NCBI GenBank assembly: GCA_002344345.1
Contig: DDTL01000096.1
Span: 10,605-23,012, forward strand
DNA: 12,408 bases
Source of the DNA: Saprospiraceae bacterium UBA2365
GTDB taxonomy: Bacteria; Bacteroidota; Bacteroidia; Chitinophagales; Saprospiraceae
Direction: 5' to 3'
The notes beneath the pieces were generated by a model, which did no database searches, was not told the origin of the DNA, and saw only the letters and a program-made list of their open reading frames with translations. Shown here piece by piece: positions 7,755-12,408 of this stretch (position 1 is the first letter of the stretch; every line of letters starts with the position of its first letter). The translations under genes were made by a program, and so were the position numbers.

Positions 7755-8011
7755 ATCTTGATCAGTTTGCGGGTAGAGTAAAAATCGTAGTTATTTAGGT
7801 GGTTAGATATTAAGTCTGATAAACTTTTAGTCTCTCGGGATTAAGCGGGTACATTGAGCAAAAGACACGTGATTGGTTCAGGAATCAGCGTTTTTAACCC
7901 AAGGTATAAATCAATAGTAAACAGACTTAAGTGTAAAAGACTATTGAGCTAAACTATTACAATAAAACATAATAAAGTTTAAATTAGCAGTTAAATTCTA
8001 ATATTTGAATC

Positions 8012-9592
8012 ATGTCAGGATCAGATGATTTCAAAAAACAAATAAAGGACGGGTATTCATTTAAATCTGAATCGTTTGTTTTGGGAGCAGCCATGTTGAA
8101 TGGCAAGGTACTTAAAGAAACGTTTGTCCGGCTTCCTTTAAAAACCCTCAACCGGCATGGGTTGATCGGAGGCGCTACCGGAACAGGAAAAACAAAAACG
8201 CTTCAACTCATTGCTGAACAACTATCTGCATATGGTGTACCCTCTCTTGTAATGGATGTTAAGGGTGACTTGAGCGGAATTGCTGTGGAAGGTCAAGAAA
8301 ATCCGCACATCCATGAAAGACATGAAAAAATAGGCTGGCCGTTCATCCCTTCTGACAGCCCGGTAGAATTTCTTTCTCTGTCTGGTGAAAAGGGGGTCAA
8401 ACTAAGAGCGACTGTTTCAGAATTCGGCCCGGTTTTGTTCTCCAAGATCCTTGAATTAAATGAAACCCAGAGTGGCGTCATAGGTGTCATTTTCAAATAC
8501 AGTGATGATCAGGATTTTCCTTTGGTGGATCTGGAGGATTTCAAAAGAGTCATGCGTTATATCTCAGATGAAGGAAAGGAAGAATTCGAAAGCTTGTATG
8601 GTAAAATTTCAAGCACTTCCACAGGTACCATCCTCAGAAAAATCGTTGAACTGGAGCAGCAAGGTGCAGATGTATTTTTTGGTGAACCATCTTTTGATAT
8701 GCCGGATCTCGCACGACTGGATGCGAATGGAAAAGGCGTGATTTCGGTGCTTAGGCTGGTAGACATTCAGGACAAACCGAAATTATTTTCCACTTTCATG
8801 TTGCAGATGCTGGCCGAGATCTATTCTGTGTTTCCGGAGGTAGGTGATGTTGAAAAGCCAAAATTGGTACTATTCATCGATGAAGCGCACCTGATTTTCA
8901 ATGAATCATCTAAAGTATTGCTCAACCAGATCGAGATCATTATAAAACTCATTCGGTCCAAAGGTATCGGGGTCATATTTATTACACAAAATCCCGCTGA
9001 CATACCTGAAGCCGTATTAAGTCAGCTTGGTTTAAAAATACAGCATGCTTTAAGAGCTTTCACTGCAAAAGATAGAAAAGCGATCAACCTGGCTTCTGAA
9101 AATTACCCTGATTCACCATATTATAAAACTTCACAATTGTTGACAGAACTAGGCATTGGAGAAGCTTTGGTGACAGCATTGAATGAGAAGGGCATCCCTA
9201 CCCCGTTGGCTCACACTTATCTCAGAGCTCCCCATTCCAGAATGGACATCCTGACTCCTACTGAAATCGATGATCAGGTAAGGCAATCAGTATTGATAAG
9301 AAAATATGAAAAGCGTCTGGATAATACAAGTGCCAGGGAAATACTAAGTGCAAAAATTGAAGATGCCAGGAATACCAAAAGGGCAGTTGAATACAACATA
9401 CCAGCTCCTGCACCAAAACAAATAAAAAAGGTCCAGGGACCTTCCACTCTGGAAAAAGTTGTAAAAAGTACGGTTGCCCGCCAGATAGGGAATACAATAG
9501 CCAGAGAATTGACAAGAGGTATTTTAGGTGTTTTGGGAGTAAAATCAACCAATCGAAGAAGAAAATCCGGAGGAATTGGCAAGTTTTGGTAG
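8012..9592 (+). CDS. HerA-like/DUF853 (YjgR-type) ATPase
   Basis: 526-aa P-loop ATPase of the HerA/FtsK superfamily, DUF853 branch, matching E. coli YjgR over its length. Conserved blocks in order: NRHGLIGGATGTGKTKTLQ (47-65) with Walker A GATGTGKT at 54-61; VMDVKGDLSG (80-89), a family signature; Walker B KLVLFIDEAH (284-293, D290 and E291); TQNPADIPEAVLSQLG (325-340), a sensor-like block; and the C-terminal GEALVTALNEKGIPTPLAHTYLRAP block (383-407). A basic tail (about 468-526) ends in KSTNRRRKSGGIGKFW. No membrane segment is seen, so it is cytoplasmic. DUF853 ATPases are presumed hexameric motors; the substrate is not established. No nurA-like nuclease is adjacent, which argues against a HerA-NurA end-resection or defence pair. 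The next gene begins just past its stop, or overlaps it if a TTG start is used. Confidence 0.92.
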   Translation: MSGSDDFKKQIKDGYSFKSESFVLGAAMLNGKVLKETFVRLPLKTLNRHGLIGGATGTGKTKTLQLIAEQLSAYGVPSLVMDVKGDLSGIAVEGQENPHIHERHEKIGWPFIPSDSPVEFLSLSGEKGVKLRATVSEFGPVLFSKILELNETQSGVIGVIFKYSDDQDFPLVDLEDFKRVMRYISDEGKEEFESLYGKISSTSTGTILRKIVELEQQGADVFFGEPSFDMPDLARLDANGKGVISVLRLVDIQDKPKLFSTFMLQMLAEIYSVFPEVGDVEKPKLVLFIDEAHLIFNESSKVLLNQIEIIIKLIRSKGIGVIFITQNPADIPEAVLSQLGLKIQHALRAFTAKDRKAINLASENYPDSPYYKTSQLLTELGIGEALVTALNEKGIPTPLAHTYLRAPHSRMDILTPTEIDDQVRQSVLIRKYEKRLDNTSAREILSAKIEDARNTKRAVEYNIPAPAPKQIKKVQGPSTLEKVVKSTVARQIGNTIARELTRGILGVLGVKSTNRRRKSGGIGKFW

Positions 9593-9627
9593 GATACAGG
9601 CAAGATTATTCATTAAATCGAAATAAA

Positions 9628-10188
9628 GTGTTTAAATATTTATCCTCAGCGATCCTAAGCATATTAGGCTGGAAAATTGAAGGTGAGTTTCCACATGAAG
9701 AAAAAAAACTGATCATTGTGGTCATGCACCATACCTCCAACTGGGATTTTCCCCTGGGTTTATTGGTAAGATCGAAACTTGGTTTTGAAGCCAATTTTGC
9801 AGGCAAATCCAGTTTGTTCAAACCACCATTCGGCTTTATTTTCAGATGGTTGGGCGGATATCCGGTAGAAAGGGATCCAAGCAAAAAGAAAGGTAGTCTC
9901 ACAGACAGTATGATCAGATTATATGAGCGGGAACCAAAATTGAGAATCACATTTACGCCTGAAGGTACCCGGTCAAAAGTTACAAAGTTGAAAACAGGTT
10001 TTTGGACGATAGCTAAAACAGCAGATGTACCCCTATTGTATATCAATTTTGACGGACCATCCAAATCTGTCAAAATTGATAAAGTCCAAAAAGCTAAAGA
10101 AACTTTTGATGAACAATATGCCTCTCTCAAAGCCTATTTTGGTAATTCCAAAGGCATAAAAGCTGAACTTTCATATACTTTTGAATGA
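9628..10188 (+). CDS. PlsC-like 1-acyl-sn-glycerol-3-phosphate acyltransferase family protein
   Basis: Small acyltransferase (186 aa from the GTG at 9628) of the LPLAT/PlsC superfamily, which move acyl groups onto lysophospholipids or other lipids at the inner membrane. Motif I HTSNWD (H35 and D40, the HX4D catalytic pair) is intact; GKSSLF and PVERD (79-83) form the second block; FTPEGTRS (109-116) is motif III; VPLLYINFDGP (134-144) is the fourth. The start is uncertain: a TTG at 9586 would give 200 aa and overlap the preceding stop by 7 nt. The GTG matches the usual family beginning, a short amphipathic helix leading into GWKIEGE. It follows the ATPase gene by 35 nt and is probably co-transcribed. 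At under 200 aa it belongs to the short subfamily common in Bacteroidota, so its true acceptor may not be lysophosphatidate. Confidence 0.88.
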   Translation: MFKYLSSAILSILGWKIEGEFPHEEKKLIIVVMHHTSNWDFPLGLLVRSKLGFEANFAGKSSLFKPPFGFIFRWLGGYPVERDPSKKKGSLTDSMIRLYEREPKLRITFTPEGTRSKVTKLKTGFWTIAKTADVPLLYINFDGPSKSVKIDKVQKAKETFDEQYASLKAYFGNSKGIKAELSYTFE

Positions 10189-10204
10189 TATGAGGATCAT
10201 ATCA
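10186..10204 (+). repeat. Perfect inverted repeat overlapping the acyltransferase stop
   Basis: TGATATGA (10186-10193) and TCATATCA (10197-10204) are exact complements around a GGA loop, and the left arm includes the stop codon. No T-run follows, so it does not look like a standard intrinsic terminator. It could be a 3'-end stabilising hairpin, part of a different termination mechanism, or a protein-binding palindrome. Confidence 0.5.
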
Positions 10205-10516
10205 TAATGGTCATAAGTCATTCCACAAATTCGGAAAACAAACATAATAAAGATTATCAGCTTGTTATATAGAGTTTTAGTTATATTGCAGCAAGCTCTT
10301 CTGAACCAATGAAAAAAATATTTGTTGATAAATTGTAATTGTTTAGTTAGCCATTTAGTCTGTTAGAATTTTGGATTTGAGCTCGTACATGCTATAAAAG
10401 ATTCGAAATTTGTTCTTAAAATATATGTTTTGCCCCTCAGAATATATCATATGTTAAAAGGTTACAGACCAAATGACTTTCAAACTAAATGATAATCATA
10501 ATTTTAAAATTTTGAG
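10189..10516. other. Intergenic region between acyltransferase and lipoprotein genes
   Basis: About 328 A/T-rich bases. Beyond the hairpin at its left end I see no coding frame worth reporting (only a 9-codon ATG frame near 10309), no exact TAnnTTTG element and no repeat array. The right edge has an AATTTTAAAATT palindrome (10500-10511) directly before the next start codon. A promoter for the lipoprotein gene is expected here but I cannot place it. Confidence 0.5.
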
Positions 10517-11194
10517 ATGAATATAAAGCTATGTATATTGCTGATGTTTTTGGTTCCTTCAGGTATTTTCTACAGTTGCAGCACTTGTGGAGAATCAGTT
10601 AGTCTGGGTGAATTTGATTTAATAGATTCAAGTATAACCAACTGGTTTCCATACATAAACGAAGATCAATTGGTTTTCGTGAACCAGCATGATGAAGAAA
10701 TTACGCTCGTTCTAAAGGATCGTGATCTGACAAAAACTCAGGTAAGCTACAGGGAAACCTGTAATGAAGGTTTTTTCGACAGTTCACATGAATTTTACCA
10801 TGCTGATTTTTTCCATACTCAATATTCTGCTGAATATCAGGGAGATCAATATAAACTGGATATGTATCTTTATGTGAACCACATCAACGATTTATCACAA
10901 TTGACCTTATACGATCAGGTCACCTATAACTCAGGCGTATACAGATCGAAAGATGAACCCGGTGTAGGAGGAACTGTTTCGCATGTTGCCAGTTATCGGG
11001 GTGTTCAAATTCCAAATACTTATTTCGAATTTTTAAATTGGGTAGAACATTCAGACTCCGTAGAAATCAGGGGTAAAACATATCAGGATGTATTTTACTT
11101 TTTACGTGATGGAGTTCCCTCATTGTATGTACAAAAGCAAAAAGGTGTGATCGCCTTTGCCGGTTTTGATGGGGAATTATGGACAATACAATAG
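10517..11194 (+). CDS. Predicted lipoprotein of unknown function
   Basis: 225-aa protein I do not recognise as a named family. It starts with a hydrophobic signal peptide (about 3-19) ending in FYSC, so C21 is a likely lipidation site in the relaxed Bacteroidota lipobox; a second cysteine at C24 and one at C82 follow. The mature part is rich in Tyr, Phe, Asp and Glu with alternating patterns that suggest beta-strands and no further membrane segment. The C-terminal stretch DVFYFLRDGVPSLYVQKQKG (191-210) then VIAFAGFDGELWTI resembles the ending of many Bacteroidota envelope proteins in which a short strand pair closes a beta-sheet, but this is pattern memory only. Lipidation would place it in an envelope membrane. 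It appears monocistronic, with 328 bases before it and a promoter for the next gene after it. Confidence 0.75.
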   Translation: MNIKLCILLMFLVPSGIFYSCSTCGESVSLGEFDLIDSSITNWFPYINEDQLVFVNQHDEEITLVLKDRDLTKTQVSYRETCNEGFFDSSHEFYHADFFHTQYSAEYQGDQYKLDMYLYVNHINDLSQLTLYDQVTYNSGVYRSKDEPGVGGTVSHVASYRGVQIPNTYFEFLNWVEHSDSVEIRGKTYQDVFYFLRDGVPSLYVQKQKGVIAFAGFDGELWTIQ

Positions 11195-11201
11195 AACAGA
11201 G

Positions 11202-11232
11202 TTGACAAAATCGAATATTTTATCTACATTAG
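11202..11232 (+). promoter_or_regulatory. Candidate promoter of the T9SS-protein gene
   Basis: TTGACA (11202-11207) and TACATT (11225-11230) are 17 nt apart. Read with the Bacteroidota consensus, TTG lies 20 nt before TACATTAG (11225-11232), a TAnnTTTG element with one mismatch. Transcription would start near 11239 and give a leader of about 77 nt containing the hairpin at 11242-11274. It begins only 7 nt after the stop of the lipoprotein gene, so the T9SS gene probably has its own transcript. Confidence 0.55.
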
Positions 11233-11241
11233 CCCCTTGAA

Positions 11242-11274
11242 AGTATAATTTTTACTACGCTTTAAAATTATACT
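11242..11274 (+). repeat. 11-bp inverted repeat (5'-UTR hairpin) before the T9SS-protein gene
   Basis: The arms at 11242-11252 (AGTATAATTTT) and 11264-11274 (AAAATTATACT) are perfectly complementary over 11 bp with an 11-nt loop (11253-11263). It sits 41 nt before the ATG at 11316 and right after the predicted transcription start. No T-run follows, so it is more like an mRNA 5'-stabilising stem or an operator than a terminator. Confidence 0.6.
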
Positions 11275-11315
11275 CATCTGATTAACAACCAATTTAACAT
11301 CTAAAACCTAAAGCT

Positions 11316-12344
11316 ATGAGACGATTATTTACTATTTTCATTTTATCATTCGTTTTTGGGAATATATTAAATGCCGGAGGAGGAATATGGGAGTATTACC
11401 TACATATTAATTCAACCTGGTATGGAAATCAAGGTGGAAATACTCCACTCAATGGCGTTGTTTTGGCAAATAATATTATCCTGAATTCTTCCACATTGAC
11501 CATAGAAACGAGGGGGATCAATACCTGGCAGGATAATGGTTGCAATGTAACATCTGCTCATTTCAATTACAGAATCTATAAACAGGGAGATACGCCGCCA
11601 AGTTCGTTTAACATGGTAAATCTCACCTATCAAAGTCAAAGTGGCAATAATAAATATTGGAATAATAACAACCCATTAATAGATCTGTTGCAAGGAATTA
11701 CTGAATCAGGCACTTACATTTTTGAAGTTTATTTTGATGCTCCTACCAACGGCACTAATTGTGCAGGGACTCTTTACGATAATAATGGTGGAAGTAATTA
11801 TAAAGCGACATTCATAGTTACCGGCACATTACCTTTAAATTTGTTATATTTTGATGCCATCCGTACAGAAAATAAACATATTAAGCTTTCCTGGGCATCA
11901 AATGCGGAAAATAATGCTGATGTATTTGAAATTCAGTATGGCAGGAATGGAGCTGACTATTACTCAATCGGAGAAGTCAAATCCGATGGTCTTGACAAAT
12001 ATGAATTCATTCATAACAATCCTGAACAGGGGGTTTCATATTACAGACTGAAGCAAACAGATAAGGATGGCCTGATCACATATTCGAATATCCGGATGGT
12101 TGAGATTTTGGAAAACCAAATTACAATATCACCTAATCCGGCATCAAAAACACTCTCAATAAGTGGTATAAACAATTCAAGTCAGTTAGTATCCATTATT
12201 GATCAAAACGGGAAAGAGTTATATCGCGGTTCAACCGATTCCGATTATTTTGAAGTGGATATAGAAAGTTTTCAACCGGGAATATACTTTGTCAGAATTC
12301 ATAATAATCGTGACATAAGTTCCTTTAAGTTTATTAAATCCTGA
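11316..12344 (+). CDS. Secreted protein with type A T9SS (Por) sorting domain
   Basis: 342-aa cell-surface or secreted protein. A Sec signal peptide covers about 1-20 (basic RR at 2-3, hydrophobic core, likely cleavage after NILNA). Residues about 21-170 form an Asn/Gly/Tyr/Trp-rich beta module with only two cysteines in the mature chain, C76 and C149, a plausible disulfide, ending in DNNGGSNYKATFIVTG. Residues about 172-262 fit the widespread Bacteroidota FN3-like module (PLNLLYFDA, then LSWASNAENNADVFEIQYG, then YYRLKQTDKDG). The T9SS type A domain is about 268-342: SPNPASKTLSISG (272-284), then LVSIIDQNGKELY and PGIYFVRI (321-328), ending in a short basic tail. It would be exported by Sec, then carried across the outer membrane by the type IX system with removal of this domain. 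No catalytic motif is visible, suggesting a binding or adhesive role. Confidence 0.9.
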   Translation: MRRLFTIFILSFVFGNILNAGGGIWEYYLHINSTWYGNQGGNTPLNGVVLANNIILNSSTLTIETRGINTWQDNGCNVTSAHFNYRIYKQGDTPPSSFNMVNLTYQSQSGNNKYWNNNNPLIDLLQGITESGTYIFEVYFDAPTNGTNCAGTLYDNNGGSNYKATFIVTGTLPLNLLYFDAIRTENKHIKLSWASNAENNADVFEIQYGRNGADYYSIGEVKSDGLDKYEFIHNNPEQGVSYYRLKQTDKDGLITYSNIRMVEILENQITISPNPASKTLSISGINNSSQLVSIIDQNGKELYRGSTDSDYFEVDIESFQPGIYFVRIHNNRDISSFKFIKS

Positions 12345-12408
12345 TCACTAAGAAGTTTATTTATTTCGGATATATAAAAATCTACGTACTTAATGAGTTA
12401 TATCAGAC

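Larger units (their letters stand above)
7617..8011. other. Intergenic region: secG 3' trailer and ATPase gene upstream region
   Basis: The first 138 bases look like a structured secG 3' trailer: an inverted repeat (7635-7659), an A6-GCG-T6 mini-hairpin (7664-7678) and a strong intrinsic terminator (7722-7754). The remaining 257 bases should contain the promoter of the ATPase gene. The best candidate is a near -7 element, TAATATTTG at 7999-8007, which is one base longer than consensus and so close to the ATG at 8012 that the transcript would be almost leaderless. No coding frame is supported. Confidence 0.55.

Noticed and set aside
7780..7850. TTAGT/TTAGG-rich stretches here and near 10330-10370 as a repeat family
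   Set aside because: The similarity is only short shared words without a fixed period or alignable unit, so it is probably base-composition bias.
8012..9592. HerA-like ATPase as part of an anti-phage defence system
   Set aside because: No NurA, Sir2, nuclease or other partner is adjacent, and the protein matches the widespread YjgR/DUF853 branch rather than defence-associated HerA.
9606..10130. Minus-strand frame of 174 codons opposite the acyltransferase gene
   Set aside because: The plus-strand frame carries every PlsC-family motif. The minus-strand translation has no recognisable motif, so it is a shadow frame.
10309..10338. Nine-codon ATG frame in the intergenic region
   Set aside because: Too short, with no ribosome-binding context or sign of conservation visible.

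Overview
The window is chromosomal DNA from a member of the phylum Bacteroidota, possibly a Saprospiria- or Chitinophagia-like lineage; the genus cannot be told from the sequence. Three things support this. The last gene ends in a type A Por/T9SS sorting domain. Genes start without Shine-Dalgarno sequences, behind A/T-rich leaders and TAnnTTTG-like promoter elements. The gene order miaB - sigma-54 activator - lptE - TPR protein - secG is, from memory, a conserved Bacteroidota arrangement.

Layout. 1-403 is a non-coding leader. 404-3608 is a tight plus-strand operon: miaB (tRNA ms2i6A methylthiotransferase), an AAA+ sigma-54-dependent activator without a sensor domain, and an LptE-like outer-membrane lipoprotein. 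3611-6025 is a minus-strand penicillin acylase-family Ntn-hydrolase that converges on lptE with a 2-nt gap. 6026-6641 is a long A/T-rich divergent intergenic region. 6642-7616 is a two-gene unit, a TPR-like protein plus secG, closed by a clear intrinsic terminator at 7722-7754. 8012-10188 is a HerA-like/DUF853 (YjgR-type) ATPase followed closely by a small PlsC-like acyltransferase. 10517-11194 is a predicted lipoprotein of unknown function. 11316-12344 is a secreted T9SS cargo protein with its own promoter and a 5'-UTR hairpin.

How the genes fit together. The left half is housekeeping: tRNA modification, LPS transport (LptE) and the Sec translocon (SecG). The penicillin acylase lies between lptE and the TPR-secG pair, on the opposite strand, and appears to have split what is elsewhere one run of genes. 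A -7-like promoter element at 6606-6613 would restart transcription for the downstream half. The right half is accessory or poorly characterised envelope and secreted functions.

I found no CRISPR array, insertion sequence, phage gene, toxin-antitoxin pair, tRNA/rRNA gene or recognisable defence system. The most interesting points are the interrupted cluster, two start-site corrections backed by promoter elements, the 11-bp 5'-UTR hairpin, the uncharacterised N-terminal module of the T9SS protein, and the unknown lipoprotein. I see no convincing case for a wholly new biological system here.
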